DNA of 64,000 nucleotides, from the NCBI GenBank assembly GCA_029266035.1, contig JAJUFH010000001.1:124001-188000 (forward strand), read 5' to 3'. The notes under the pieces are model-generated. The model ran no database searches, was not told where the DNA came from, and saw only the letters and a program-made list of their open reading frames with translations. Each line of letters starts with the position of its first letter. Position 1 is the stretch's first letter. Source of the DNA: Sinomicrobium sp. (GTDB taxonomy: Bacteria; Bacteroidota; Bacteroidia; Flavobacteriales; Flavobacteriaceae). Positions 17,607-28,094 of this stretch are shown one piece after another. The translations under genes and the position numbers were made by a program.

Positions 17607-17657
17607 CATTAAGCTTCTTATACCCGGTGAAAGACACCGAAATCTTATCGACTATTT

Positions 17658-19613
17658 TTAGTCCACATTATCGTGTAAGAAAGAATTATTTGTTCGCAAC
17701 TGTACATCGTCATTACTGTCATTTCCCACTGAAATTCTCGATGCACCACCATCTGACGATCTTTCACTAAGATCTACCCCAAGCCTTTTATAGGCAGGTT
17801 GTTTTTCTATCTCGTCAATCTTAGAAATACTGTTGTTAAACCTGTAGTTGAACTCCTTGAGTTTTTTGCGTCTCTCTTCAGCTCTCAACTTCAAACTCTC
17901 TTCTATCGATGTATTAAACGGATCTACTTCCTCCGAACCCACACCTTCTTCCGGAGTGCTAATCACCTTTTTTTCCAAAGCGAGTTCCTGATCTGTCACT
18001 TCATCTGCTGGAGTAGATTTAGCACTAGCATTAGAAAGCCTGTTCTCTACTTCCATGTAATCATCCAAACTATAACGACGTACACCCTCTTCCGACACTT
18101 CCGTTACAGGTATTACTTCTACATGATCTCTTACATCATAATCCTTGGCCTCATCTATATCGAGTTCAAAAACCTTAGTCACAGGTCTTTCAGGTTGCTC
18201 TTTCGTATCAACTGTAGGTTTATTAGTCTCTACTGAGTTTTTTTTTACCGGCATATCAAAGGAAAGAGTGGTTTGTTGTTGTGCTTTTCTCGCATCGATA
18301 TCCACCTCTTCTGTTTCAACCTCCAAATTCTCGATTTGCTTTGTAGTATCTATAATAACGAAATCCTCTTCCTTGGCATAAACTTCGTCATACACCACAT
18401 CCATATTTCTGAGGATATCGGAAGTAGGTATCAAGTTTGTATCATCGTCTTCCGTAAGTGTATGTATTATAGCCTTTTGCTCTTTCCTCGGTAGTTCCTG
18501 ATGGGAAGCGTCGGGAAAACTCATAGTCATCGATGTTTTATCTGGAGTGAGATTCTGCACCGCTCTTTGTTCATCTTCTAGAGTGTGTATAATTTTCTTG
18601 GCTTCTGTATTGACGATTTCGTGTTGTTGTTCTATATCAAAACCTGTAGCGATAATAGTTACCGAAATGGCATCACCCAACGATTCGTCTTCCCCAACTC
18701 CCATGATAATATTGGCTCCGTGACCAGCTTCATTTTGGATGTGATCGTTGATTTCCCCAATCTCGTCGATAGTGATCTCTTCTCCACCAGAAACGATAAG
18801 TAGCAGTACGTTCTTGGCTCCTGTGATCTTGTTATCGTTGAGCAAGGGCGAGTCGAGTGCCTTGACAATAGCATCCTGAGCACGACTTCCTCCTGAAGCT
18901 GAAGCCGACCCCATAATAGCGGTACCGCTGTTTGACAATACTGTCTTAGCATCCCTTAAGTCGATGTTTTGGGTATAGTGATGAGTAATAACTTCAGCTA
19001 TACCTCTCGAAGCGGTAGCCAAAACCTCATCAGCTTTAGAAAAACCAGCTTTAAACCCTAGGTTACCGTATACTTCCCTAAGTTTATTGTTGTTGATCAC
19101 AATTAGAGAATCAACGTGACTTCTCAGATTTTCAACTCCTCTTCGAGCTTGTTCGTTACGCGTTTTCCCTTCAAATTGGAAAGGAATAGTTACTATACCT
19201 ACAGTTAGGATGTCCATTTCCTTTGCCATTTTAGCTATGATAGGTGCAGCTCCTGTACCGGTACCGCCTCCCATACCTGCGGTAATAAAGAGCATCTTAG
19301 TATTGCTGTCGAGCATTCCCTTGATCTCTTCAAAACTCTCTATAGCAGATTTTTCTCCTACTTCCGGATTGGCTCCTGCACCGAGTCCTTCCGTAAGAGA
19401 AACTCCTAGTTGTATTTTATTGGGTACAGGACTGTTGTCTAAGGCTTGCGAATCGGTGTTACACACTACAAAATCGACTCCTTTAATCCCCAGTTGAAAC
19501 ATGTGATTTATCGCATTGCTTCCTCCTCCGCCAACGCCTATAACCTTGATTACATTGCTTTGGTTTTTGGGCATATCAAACGAGATGTTTCCAAAATCTG
19601 TGTTGCTACTCAT
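17658..19613 (-). CDS. ftsZ: Cell division protein FtsZ
   Basis: 651 residues. The tubulin-like GTPase core covers about 20-330, with GGGGSNA at 28-34 and the signature GGGTGTG at 115-121. Polymers of FtsZ form the division ring. The C-terminal 320 residues are a long acidic linker, much longer than in E. coli FtsZ (383 residues in all). They end in a conserved tail (ISVGNDSNDDVQL, then SFLHDNVD) that probably contacts FtsA. It is the last dcw gene, 44 bases after ftsA. Confidence 0.98.
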   Translation of the reverse strand: MSSNTDFGNISFDMPKNQSNVIKVIGVGGGGSNAINHMFQLGIKGVDFVVCNTDSQALDNSPVPNKIQLGVSLTEGLGAGANPEVGEKSAIESFEEIKGMLDSNTKMLFITAGMGGGTGTGAAPIIAKMAKEMDILTVGIVTIPFQFEGKTRNEQARRGVENLRSHVDSLIVINNNKLREVYGNLGFKAGFSKADEVLATASRGIAEVITHHYTQNIDLRDAKTVLSNSGTAIMGSASASGGSRAQDAIVKALDSPLLNDNKITGAKNVLLLIVSGGEEITIDEIGEINDHIQNEAGHGANIIMGVGEDESLGDAISVTIIATGFDIEQQHEIVNTEAKKIIHTLEDEQRAVQNLTPDKTSMTMSFPDASHQELPRKEQKAIIHTLTEDDDTNLIPTSDILRNMDVVYDEVYAKEEDFVIIDTTKQIENLEVETEEVDIDARKAQQQTTLSFDMPVKKNSVETNKPTVDTKEQPERPVTKVFELDIDEAKDYDVRDHVEVIPVTEVSEEGVRRYSLDDYMEVENRLSNASAKSTPADEVTDQELALEKKVISTPEEGVGSEEVDPFNTSIEESLKLRAEERRKKLKEFNYRFNNSISKIDEIEKQPAYKRLGVDLSERSSDGGASRISVGNDSNDDVQLRTNNSFLHDNVD

Positions 19614-19657
19614 AATATTTGTTTACAGGTTTTACTACTTTTCTTCAGTCAATACTA

Positions 19658-20995
19658 TCATTCAGCATTGTCTAAAAATTCTTTTACTCTATCAGACCAT
19701 TTTTCGAGGAAAGACTTGCGTCTTCCAGTCCCTGTTGAATCTGATGCTGTTTTGGGTTCATCGGTTGGGTTATTCGGTGATTCCTTGGTTTGACTACTTT
19801 TTTCGGTGACTTGTTCTTCTGCGACAGATCTGCTCTGTCTGTCGAGAGCATTCATTACCAATCCCACTGCCGTAGCATAAACGGGACTAGCCACTTCCGG
19901 ATCAGAATCGCCTGCCAAATGCTCGTTGGGATAGCCTATTCTCGTATCCATTCCGGTGATGTATTCCACCAGTTGTTTCAGGTGCTTTAACTGGCTACCC
20001 CCCCCTGTCAAGACAATTCCGCCTATGAGTTTCTTCTTTTGTTCCTCATGTCCGTAATTCTTGATTTCCATATACACCTGTTCTATGATCTCTACAGCTC
20101 TAGCATGGATAATCTTAGATAGATTTTTCAAGGTTATCTCCTTGGGCTCTCTACCTCTTAGCCCGGGAATGGATACAATCTCGTTGTCTTTGTTCTCCCC
20201 TGGCCAGGCCGAACCAAATTTGATCTTGAGCAGTTCTGCCTGTTTTTCTATGATAGAACAGCCTTCCTTGATATCGTCGGTAATCACATTGCCTCCAAAG
20301 GGAATTACAGCGGTGTGACGGATAATACCATCTTTAAAAATAGCCAGATCTGTAGTTCCACCTCCTATGTCGATCAAAGCTACTCCAGCTTCTTTCTCTT
20401 CCTGACTTAGCACGGCATTGGCCGAAGCCAACGGCTCTAGTGTTATTCCCGACAATTCTAATCCGGAACTCTTTACACAACGACCTATATTGCGAATAGA
20501 AGAAACCTGCCCTACTACTACGTGAAAATTAGCTTCGAGCCTTCCTCCATACATTCCTACAGGTTCTTTGATCTCCGACTGTCCATCCAATTTAAACTCC
20601 TGGGGCAACACGTGTATAATCTCTTCTCCAGGGAGCATGACCAATTTATACACCTGATTGCAAAGCCGATCTACATCGAGATCGTCGATTACTTCATCAG
20701 AATTGGTTCGGGTGATATAATCACTGTGCTGCAAACTTCTGATATGCTGTCCAGCAATGCCTACCACAACCTCATTTACACGTTTCCCCGAATTATTTTC
20801 AGCCTCTTGGATCGCCTGTTGAATGGATTGTATCGTCTGGGTAATATTGCTCACTACCCCTCGGTGTACACCCAGGCTCTTGGCTTTGCCAATACCCAAT
20901 ATCTCTATCTTTCCGTATTCATTCTTACGGCCTATCATAACCACAATCTTCGTGGTTCCTATGTCCAGTCCTATTCCGTATTTCTCCTGTTCCAT
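19658..20995 (-). CDS. ftsA: Cell division protein FtsA
   Basis: 445 residues of the actin/Hsp70 ATPase superfamily: GIGLDIGTTKIVVMIG (phosphate 1) at 7-22, LIDIGGGTTDLAIF (phosphate 2), and GIVLTGGGSQL (adenosine). The 1C subdomain typical of FtsA lies between. The C-terminus (RKSFLEKWSDRVKEFLDN) is an amphipathic helix that should bind the membrane and so tether FtsZ. The gene begins 3 bases after ftsQ ends. Confidence 0.97.
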   Translation of the reverse strand: MEQEKYGIGLDIGTTKIVVMIGRKNEYGKIEILGIGKAKSLGVHRGVVSNITQTIQSIQQAIQEAENNSGKRVNEVVVGIAGQHIRSLQHSDYITRTNSDEVIDDLDVDRLCNQVYKLVMLPGEEIIHVLPQEFKLDGQSEIKEPVGMYGGRLEANFHVVVGQVSSIRNIGRCVKSSGLELSGITLEPLASANAVLSQEEKEAGVALIDIGGGTTDLAIFKDGIIRHTAVIPFGGNVITDDIKEGCSIIEKQAELLKIKFGSAWPGENKDNEIVSIPGLRGREPKEITLKNLSKIIHARAVEIIEQVYMEIKNYGHEEQKKKLIGGIVLTGGGSQLKHLKQLVEYITGMDTRIGYPNEHLAGDSDPEVASPVYATAVGLVMNALDRQSRSVAEEQVTEKSSQTKESPNNPTDEPKTASDSTGTGRRKSFLEKWSDRVKEFLDNAE

Positions 20996-20998
20996 AAC

Positions 20999-21718
20999 TT
21001 ATTTTTTGGTGCACACCACCTGGTTATTGAATCTCAGGTCTATTTTATTGTACTTGTCGAGTAATTGATCTTTTAATGCTTTCTGATAAAACGCTTTAAA
21101 GTTGACAATTTTTTGTCCCAAACTATCTACCCCTCCCAATACCACTGCAAAATCGTCTGTTCTCAGGTGCAGTGTATATCCGGAAGCCTCCCTGTGAATA
21201 CCGGTAATATTCTTCTTCAAAAAACCATCTCTATCTATATACTTTACCAAGGCATACACCTCTTTTATCGAGTCTTCATCGACATTACCCGATACCAGTG
21301 GCACTCTTGCCGTATGTACCGGCGACAAAGGCATGCGTTTTCCCTGTCTATCTATGTAATAAGAGGATTTTCCCACAACTCTGGCAATGGGTTCTCTTTG
21401 CTTAATCTTCGCTTCAAGTTGTCCGTTTACAGTCATATAAACCTGAGCGTCTTGTATCATTTCATTAGAGTTTAGTATATCCTCCAATTTATTCAAAACT
21501 AATTTTTCTTTGGGTATATCTGGTATAGAGTCTGCATTTTGTATCAACAATTTATTAACCGTTTGATGCGTGATAAAAAGGTTGTCTCCATCTAAAAATA
21601 CTACGTCTATTCCACTCAACTTTTTTTTGTCATACCTGTGATTGGCGAAGGAGTACAGAAATATCAGCACAGCCATCACAAGGAACAATTTTACTATGTG
21701 AATTACCTTTCTCATCAT
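20999..21718 (-). CDS. ftsQ: Cell division protein FtsQ/DivIB
   Basis: 239 residues. A single N-terminal membrane helix (about 7-23) is followed by a POTRA-like periplasmic region (IDVVFLDGDNLFITHQTVNKLL, here cited as GIDVVFLDGDN) and the FtsQ beta domain. It links cytoplasmic and periplasmic parts of the divisome. The frame can be extended to a TTG at 21724, but ATG 21718 follows a GAGG sequence and is preferred. Sequence conservation in this family is low; the call also rests on its place between murC and ftsA. Confidence 0.9.
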   Translation of the reverse strand: MMRKVIHIVKLFLVMAVLIFLYSFANHRYDKKKLSGIDVVFLDGDNLFITHQTVNKLLIQNADSIPDIPKEKLVLNKLEDILNSNEMIQDAQVYMTVNGQLEAKIKQREPIARVVGKSSYYIDRQGKRMPLSPVHTARVPLVSGNVDEDSIKEVYALVKYIDRDGFLKKNITGIHREASGYTLHLRTDDFAVVLGGVDSLGQKIVNFKAFYQKALKDQLLDKYNKIDLRFNNQVVCTKK

Positions 21719-21760
21719 CCTCAATTATACGAGTATTTGGTTCATTTTAACACTGTTCTT

Positions 21761-23125
21761 TTAGTCTTCAACACCAAATCTATCGACCAGTATCTGTCTT
21801 ATTCGCGGCACTTCTGCCCCTATATCTCCCGCTCCAAGAGTGAGTATAATCTCGGCATCGGTCTTTTGGAGTAATTCTCGCAAAGCTTCTTTACTCGACA
21901 ATTGCTTGTTATCATGTGATATTTTCTGTAGCAACTTTTCGGAAGTAATTCCCTCAATAGGCAATTCCCTCGCCGGGTAAATATCTAACAGAACTACCTG
22001 ATCGAAAGCGGATAAACTCTTGCCGAACTCCTCCAAAAAATCGCGCGTGCGACTGTACAAATGAGGCTGGAACACAGCCAGCACCTTTTTCCCTGGGTAC
22101 ATTTCTCTAACGGCCTGATGTGCTGCTTCTATCTCAGTAGGATGGTGGGCATAGTCGTCCACATAAACTATTTCTGCGGTATCGATCTGATAAGAAAAAC
22201 GACGTTTTACTCCTTTGAAACCTGCGAGAGCTTGGGCTGCCTTTTCAGGAGAACTTCCTCCTTCAACCGCCATGGCAAACGCCGCCACGGAATTCAGCAG
22301 GTTGTGCTTTCCAGGTTTTCCGAAAACGACTCCATTCACCTTTCCTTTAGGCATGCGAATATCAAATACATAATGCCCTTCACTTATTTTTATATTTTCC
22401 AGTCCGTAATCGGCAGCATCTTCAAAGCCATAGGTCACTCCCTCAAAAGGAAGACCGAAGTGCACAATCAATTTCCCTCCAGGTTTTACCTTCTTAGAAA
22501 AATCGCGAAAGCTCTTTTCCATCTCATCCTTACTTCCATATATGTCGAGATGATCGGCATCTACTGAAGTTATACAGGCTATATCAGGAGACAAATGCAG
22601 GAATGAACGATCGAACTCATCAGCTTCTGTAACAGTCACCTCTTCTCCTTCGATTAGGAAGTTGCTGTTAAAATTCTCCGATATCCCTCCGAGGAAAGCT
22701 GTGAGTTGCGTACCGGTTTCCCTGAGCAGATAGGCCAAAATGGACGAGGTAGTGGTCTTTCCATGTGTTCCTGCAACGGCATAACAGAAGGTATCTGTGG
22801 TAATATACCCGAGTACCTCCGCACGCTTACTCACCTGGAAACCGCCCGCTTTGAAATAGTGCAAAAGCACACTGTCTTTCGGTATTGCAGGAGTGTAAAC
22901 TACAAGTGTGTGTTCTGGGTTCTGAAAGCTGTTGGGAATTTCACGGTCATCATCCAAATAAGTTACAGTAATCCCCGCTTCTTCCAAGCCTGTTGTTATA
23001 CTAGAAGACACCCTGTCATAACCGGCCACCTCCTTACCTATAAAGTGGAAATACCTAGCCAAGGCCGACATTCCTATGCCTCCTATTCCTACAAAATAAA
23101 CACTATGTATACTCTTTATCTCCAT
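21761..23125 (-). CDS. murC: UDP-N-acetylmuramate--L-alanine ligase
   Basis: 454 residues. Mur ligase with an N-terminal Rossmann domain (YFVGIGGIGMSALA), ATP loop GTHGKTTTSS, central catalytic segment VTEADEFDRSF and C-terminal domain with DDYAHHPTEIEA and FQPHLYSRT. It adds L-Ala to UDP-MurNAc in the cytoplasm. Gaps are 19 bases from murG and 36 to ftsQ. Confidence 0.98.
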   Translation of the reverse strand: MEIKSIHSVYFVGIGGIGMSALARYFHFIGKEVAGYDRVSSSITTGLEEAGITVTYLDDDREIPNSFQNPEHTLVVYTPAIPKDSVLLHYFKAGGFQVSKRAEVLGYITTDTFCYAVAGTHGKTTTSSILAYLLRETGTQLTAFLGGISENFNSNFLIEGEEVTVTEADEFDRSFLHLSPDIACITSVDADHLDIYGSKDEMEKSFRDFSKKVKPGGKLIVHFGLPFEGVTYGFEDAADYGLENIKISEGHYVFDIRMPKGKVNGVVFGKPGKHNLLNSVAAFAMAVEGGSSPEKAAQALAGFKGVKRRFSYQIDTAEIVYVDDYAHHPTEIEAAHQAVREMYPGKKVLAVFQPHLYSRTRDFLEEFGKSLSAFDQVVLLDIYPARELPIEGITSEKLLQKISHDNKQLSSKEALRELLQKTDAEIILTLGAGDIGAEVPRIRQILVDRFGVED

Positions 23126-23144
23126 GTATAAATTCCGCTCAATC

Positions 23145-24236
23145 CTACTTTTTTAGGCATCTTTCTATTTCGTCTACAATATCAGAAGTGGCATTGGGGA
23201 GAGCCAGTTTCCCGATATTGTGTCCAAGCTCGTCTTGTTTCTGCTCTGAGCCTGCCAAGGCTCTGAATTTCTCTTCAAAAACACTATCCAAATCTTTTTC
23301 CTCTATCAGTATTGCAGCATTTTTATTCACCACTGCCTGAGCATTCTTAACCTGATGATTTTCAGCTACGTGGGGCGATGGCACAAATATCACCGGTTTT
23401 CCCACTATACTCAATTCTGAGACCGACCCGGCCCCTGCCCTAGATATCACCATATCGGCTGCGGCATAGGCCAAGGCCATTTCGTTGATAAACGGGTGTA
23501 TAGCAACCGTATTGCTCGCATGTATTTTAAATTCTTCATAATACAGACTACCGCATTGCCACAGCAGCTGTACCCCCAAATCGGCGAAAAACCCTAGGTT
23601 ATTCCGTATCAGCCTATTAACAGCTCTCGCCCCGAGACTACCTCCCAGCACCAACAGTACTTTGCACTCTGGATCGAGTTTAAAAAACTCCATCGCCTCT
23701 TCCCTTTTTCCGGAAACATCCAAGAGGTCTTGTCGTACAGGGTTTCCTGTCTTTACAATCTTATCAGCCGGAAAAAAACGCTGCAATCCATCGTAAGCAA
23801 CACATATCTTACTCGCTTTTTTGGCGAGCAATTTGTTAGTAATTCCCGGATACGAATTCTGCTCTTGTAACACACAAGGAATTCCTTGTGAAGAAGCTAC
23901 TTTAAGCAAGGGACCACTGGCAAAGCCACCGGTACCTATCACCACATCGGGACGAAACCTTCTGACGATACTGCGCGCTTTCCACAAACTGCTTATCAAT
24001 TTTATTGGAAACAACAGGTTTTTCAGAGAGAGCTTGCGCTGAATTCCTGATATCCACAAACCTTCTATGTCGTAGCCAGCACTCGGTACTTTTTCCATCT
24101 CCATACGATCCTTTGCTCCTACAAACAGAAACACCGCTTCTGGATAACGGGCTCTCAACTCGTTAGCTATGGCTATGGCCGGGTAAATATGCCCGCCTGT
24201 TCCTCCTCCTGATATGATAAACCTATAATTGTCCAC
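23145..24236 (-). CDS. murG: UDP-GlcNAc:lipid I transferase
   Basis: 363 residues. GT-B glycosyltransferase with [16 protein letters not shown] near the start, which binds lipid I and membrane, and a donor site with GGSLGAR and [11 protein letters not shown]. It makes lipid II at the inner face of the membrane. The start codon is GTG at 24236, and the gene overlaps the end of ftsW by 14 bases, which points to coupled translation. Confidence 0.97.
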   Translation of the reverse strand: MDNYRFIISGGGTGGHIYPAIAIANELRARYPEAVFLFVGAKDRMEMEKVPSAGYDIEGLWISGIQRKLSLKNLLFPIKLISSLWKARSIVRRFRPDVVIGTGGFASGPLLKVASSQGIPCVLQEQNSYPGITNKLLAKKASKICVAYDGLQRFFPADKIVKTGNPVRQDLLDVSGKREEAMEFFKLDPECKVLLVLGGSLGARAVNRLIRNNLGFFADLGVQLLWQCGSLYYEEFKIHASNTVAIHPFINEMALAYAAADMVISRAGAGSVSELSIVGKPVIFVPSPHVAENHQVKNAQAVVNKNAAILIEEKDLDSVFEEKFRALAGSEQKQDELGHNIGKLALPNATSDIVDEIERCLKK

Positions 24237-25428
24237 TTAAAATCTCTAATGGATTTTGTTGTTCTGCTGTTATTTCCTTCTTCACTTCCTCCTCTTCTCT
24301 TCTGGCGCTTACACTCAAAATAATACCCAGAGCCAGACAAGACATCCAAATCGATGTACCTCCCGCGCTTATCAGAGGTAAATTCTGTCCGGTAACAGGA
24401 AAGATTTCAACCGCCACTGCCATATTGATAAACGCCTGAAACACTATAGGTAATCCCACTCCTATAACGAGAAGTTTCCCGAAAATGGAATCGGCCTTAT
24501 TGGCTACAATAACGATTCTAAACAGCAATAGCATATACAAAAACAGGAGTAATAAACCTCCTGCCAAACCGTATTCTTCTACGATGATAGCATAGATAAA
24601 ATCGGATGAACTTTGAGGGAGGAAGTTCTTCATCACACTCTTTCCAGCACCTACTCCCAGTACCCCTCCAGTGGCAATGGCAATCTTGGCTTTTTCAATC
24701 TGATAATCGGCCTCGCTATCTTCTCCGTTAGTAAAGCTTTCAACTCTGCTCACCCAAGTATCGATACGGTTGGGCAACAGATTAGGGAAAGCTTTATTGA
24801 CCAGTATAAACAGAAAAAGTCCAAATATCCCAGCAGCCACTATCATCCCGAGATGTTTTATGGGATACCCTCCTATAAAACACAGCAACAGCACTATGAC
24901 AAACAGAATTCCCGTAGTAGAAAAGTTGGCAGGGAGTATCAATGCCATTACCGCAAATACAGGCAACCACAACGGAACTATAGTTTCTTTAAAATTAACC
25001 ACCCTATCTTTTATCTTAGACAGATAGCCTGCCACATAAGTAAGAAGTACAACTATGGCCAAGGCCGATGGCTGAAAAGTAATCCCAACCAAGGGAATCT
25101 TGATCCATCGACTGGCGTTCGCGCCACCGATAGTCGTACCTTGAGACAAAGTGAATATCAACACCAAAAAAACCACAGGCATAAAGAGTATAGACAGCCC
25201 CTTAAAATACCTATACGGAATACGATGAATCGCAAAAATAATCCCGAATCCCATCAGTAACAGTACAGCGTGTTTTACCAACAGGTATTCCACACTAGTT
25301 CCAGTTCCTACCACATATACCAGGTTGGAACTCGCACTGTACACCGGCAGGAATGAAAGCACGGCCAAAAGCGCGGCTACAGCCCAAATGGCCCGGTCTC
25401 CCTTGATATTTTTAAACAGACTCTGCAT
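24223..25428 (-). CDS. ftsW: Peptidoglycan glycosyltransferase FtsW
   Basis: 401 residues with about ten membrane helices of the SEDS family. Late conserved segments are [24 protein letters not shown] and a C-terminal basic tail. FtsW polymerises lipid II at the septum together with FtsI. The order murD-ftsW-murG is standard. Confidence 0.96.
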   Translation of the reverse strand: MQSLFKNIKGDRAIWAVAALLAVLSFLPVYSASSNLVYVVGTGTSVEYLLVKHAVLLLMGFGIIFAIHRIPYRYFKGLSILFMPVVFLVLIFTLSQGTTIGGANASRWIKIPLVGITFQPSALAIVVLLTYVAGYLSKIKDRVVNFKETIVPLWLPVFAVMALILPANFSTTGILFVIVLLLCFIGGYPIKHLGMIVAAGIFGLFLFILVNKAFPNLLPNRIDTWVSRVESFTNGEDSEADYQIEKAKIAIATGGVLGVGAGKSVMKNFLPQSSSDFIYAIIVEEYGLAGGLLLLFLYMLLLFRIVIVANKADSIFGKLLVIGVGLPIVFQAFINMAVAVEIFPVTGQNLPLISAGGTSIWMSCLALGIILSVSARREEEEVKKEITAEQQNPLEILSGQL

Positions 25429-25457
25429 ACTATCTCATTTCCGCTTTTCACAAACTG

Positions 25458-26792
25458 TTACAAGTGTTTTACGGCTTCTTTAAACTGATTTCCTCGATCT
25501 TCGTAATTCTCAAACAAATCGAAACTGGCACAGGCGGGAGATAGCAACACATTATCTCCCTTCTCAGCTATCTTATAAGCTATCTTTACCGCTTCCTCCA
25601 TAGATTGTGTCTCTACCATTACATCTACCACCCTACCAAAGGCATCTATTATTTTTGAGTTATCCACCCCTAGACACACAATGGCTTTTACCTTTTCGCG
25701 AACCAAGGGCATCAGTACCGAATAATCGTTGCCCTTATCTTGTCCGCCCACTATCCACACCGTAGGAGCCGACATGCTGTCGAGCGCATAGTGCACTGCG
25801 TTGACATTGGTAGCCTTAGAATCGTTGATGTATTGCACATTCTGAATTTTCAACACTTTTTCCAATCGGTGTTCCACCCCTTGAAAGTTTTCAAAACTCT
25901 CTCTTATGGTCTGTTTTCTCACCTTTACTAAATGTGCCACCAAGGAAGCCGCCATAGTGTTCTTGACGTTGTGTTTTCCTTCCAATACTAATGTGTCTGT
26001 AGACATAATACTCTGTTCGTTATCTATGTTTATTACTATTTTATCATTGTTTATCCAGGCGCCCTGCGACACCTCTTTTTCGAGTGAGAAAGGCAATAGC
26101 ACCGATCTTACCGGATGCTTCTCGAGCCAATCTGAAATCACTTCATCATCTGCATCGTATATGAGGTAATCTTCTTCTGTCTGATTCATTGCAATCCGAA
26201 ACTTGGATGCTGTATACTGTTCAAACTCGTAATTGTACCGATCGAGGTGATCTGGTGTAATATTGGTAATCACAGCTATATGCGGACGAAACTCCCTAAT
26301 ACCGTCCAACTGAAAACTGCTGATTTCCAACACAAAAAACTCCTTGTCATCTTCAGCCACCATTCCGGCAAAACTCTTTCCTATATTCCCTGCCATTCCA
26401 ACATTCAATCCGCCCTTGTGCAACAGGTGATGCGTGAGCGTGGTAGTGGTGGTTTTGCCATTGCTTCCCGTAATACCGATCAGCACTCCACGGGTGTAAC
26501 GAGCTGCGAACTCTATTTCCGAAATCACCGGAATTCCCTGATCTACCAGCTGTCTTACCAGCGCTGCACTATCTGGTATTCCCGGACTTTTCATCACCAA
26601 GTCAGCCTGCAGTATTCTGCCTTCGTCATGACTGCCTTCTTCCCACGATATTTCAAATTGATCAAGAACGTTGCGATACTTCGGTTTTATCGTTCCTCTG
26701 TCTGAAACAAATACCTCAAAACCTTCTTTTTTACCTAGAATCGCTGTACCTATTCCGCTTTCTCCTGCTCCCAGTACTATTAACTTTTTCAT
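25458..26792 (-). CDS. murD: UDP-N-acetylmuramoylalanine--D-glutamate ligase
   Basis: 444 residues. KKLIVLGAGESGIGTA opens the nucleotide-sugar domain, GITGSNGKTTTTT is the ATP loop, ITPDHLDRY and NDSKATN follow. It adds D-Glu to UDP-MurNAc-Ala. An in-frame ATG lies 33 bases upstream (26825), but the family begins at MKKLIVLG, and AGAGGGG precedes ATG 26792, one of the few clear Shine-Dalgarno-like sites here. Confidence 0.96.
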   Translation of the reverse strand: MKKLIVLGAGESGIGTAILGKKEGFEVFVSDRGTIKPKYRNVLDQFEISWEEGSHDEGRILQADLVMKSPGIPDSAALVRQLVDQGIPVISEIEFAARYTRGVLIGITGSNGKTTTTTLTHHLLHKGGLNVGMAGNIGKSFAGMVAEDDKEFFVLEISSFQLDGIREFRPHIAVITNITPDHLDRYNYEFEQYTASKFRIAMNQTEEDYLIYDADDEVISDWLEKHPVRSVLLPFSLEKEVSQGAWINNDKIVINIDNEQSIMSTDTLVLEGKHNVKNTMAASLVAHLVKVRKQTIRESFENFQGVEHRLEKVLKIQNVQYINDSKATNVNAVHYALDSMSAPTVWIVGGQDKGNDYSVLMPLVREKVKAIVCLGVDNSKIIDAFGRVVDVMVETQSMEEAVKIAYKIAEKGDNVLLSPACASFDLFENYEDRGNQFKEAVKHL

Positions 26793-26837
26793 TTCAATCC
26801 CCTCTTTCACGTCCGTTTTTATCATTTCTAGGTTTGC

Positions 26838-28064
26838 TTACCTCACCTTTAGGGTTACTATCGTTATCACTGCCAGCATAATCCCCACAATCCAGAAGCG
26901 CGTTACTATCTTACTCTCGTGATATCCTTTTTTCTGATAGTGATGATGCAGAGGCGACATCAGAAAAATTCGTCTGCCCTCTCCGTATTTCTTACGGGTG
27001 TATTTAAAATACCCCACCTGCAACACTACTGAAAGGTTTTCGGCTAGGAATATCCCGCACAATACCGGGATGAGCAATTCCTTGCGCACTGCAATAGCAA
27101 TTACCGCAATAATCCCCCCAATAGTAAGGCTTCCTGTATCTCCCATAAACACCTGAGCCGGATAGGTATTATACCATAAAAAGCCTACAAGAGCTCCGGC
27201 AAAAGCAGCGATATACACCGATATTTCTCCTACCCGGGGGATATACATAATATTGAGGTAATCGGAAAAAATGACATTTCCCGAAACCCAGGCAAAAATC
27301 CCCAATGCAATGACGATAATGGCCGACGAGCCCGCTGCCAGGCCGTCTATTCCATCGGTGAGATTTGCTCCGTTTGAAACGGCTGTAACGATAAAAATCA
27401 CTATTGGAATAAAGATAAGCCAAGCGTAATCCTTGTAATTATCACCCGCCCAAGCAATAATCTTTGAATAGTCCAGTTCGTTGTCTTTTACAAAGGGAAT
27501 TGTGGTAATGGTCGACTTTTCCTCTTCTCCAGCATCGATCTGCACTTTGTTTGATGCGACTTGCACATAGTTGGGATTAACTCCTTCCTTTACTGTGACT
27601 TCAGGATGAAAATAAAAGGTAGCGCCTACAATAATCCCCAAACCTATCTGTCCCAACACCTTGAATCTGCCTTTAAGCCCCTCTTTATCCTTTTTAAATA
27701 TTTTGATATAATCGTCTACAAAACCGATAACTCCCATCCATATCGTAGTGATGATGAGCACAATGATGTAAATATTGTTGAGTTGAGCGAAGAGCAATAC
27801 CGGAACCAGGGTAGACAGTATTATGATAATTCCTCCCATAGTAGGGGTTCCCGCCTTTTCCGACTGTCCTTCGAGTCCGAGGTCTCTCACAGTTTCTCCT
27901 ACCTGTTGTTTTCGAAGAAGGTTTATGATATGCTTACCGAAAATGGTAGATATCAACAAAGAACATATCACTGCCAAGGCAGCGCGAAAGGAGAGAAACT
28001 GGAAAAGTCCGGCTCCTGGAATCTGGTAGTGTTGACTCAAGTATTCAAATAAGTGGTATAGCAT
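26838..28064 (-). CDS. mraY: Phospho-MurNAc-pentapeptide transferase
   Basis: 408 residues with about ten membrane helices. GTPTMGG and DDYIK lie in the first half, DGIDGLAAG and MGDTGSL in the catalytic region, [11 protein letters not shown] near the end. It moves the muramyl pentapeptide to undecaprenyl phosphate to form lipid I. It is about 45 residues longer than E. coli MraY because of a hydrophilic insertion (about 150-200), as is usual in Bacteroidota. Confidence 0.97.
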   Translation of the reverse strand: MLYHLFEYLSQHYQIPGAGLFQFLSFRAALAVICSLLISTIFGKHIINLLRKQQVGETVRDLGLEGQSEKAGTPTMGGIIIILSTLVPVLLFAQLNNIYIIVLIITTIWMGVIGFVDDYIKIFKKDKEGLKGRFKVLGQIGLGIIVGATFYFHPEVTVKEGVNPNYVQVASNKVQIDAGEEEKSTITTIPFVKDNELDYSKIIAWAGDNYKDYAWLIFIPIVIFIVTAVSNGANLTDGIDGLAAGSSAIIVIALGIFAWVSGNVIFSDYLNIMYIPRVGEISVYIAAFAGALVGFLWYNTYPAQVFMGDTGSLTIGGIIAVIAIAVRKELLIPVLCGIFLAENLSVVLQVGYFKYTRKKYGEGRRIFLMSPLHHHYQKKGYHESKIVTRFWIVGIMLAVITIVTLKVR

Positions 28065-28094
28065 TCAGTTTCTTCTTTTTATGCGTTACTGTTC

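Noticed and set aside
17485-17637. N-terminal extension of the YqeY-like protein by 51 residues
   Set aside because: The extension crosses the ftsZ hairpin and gives residues unlike the family; ATG 17484 gives the conserved start.
24613-25260. 215-codon open frame on the plus strand
   Set aside because: Antisense to ftsW, which is certain.
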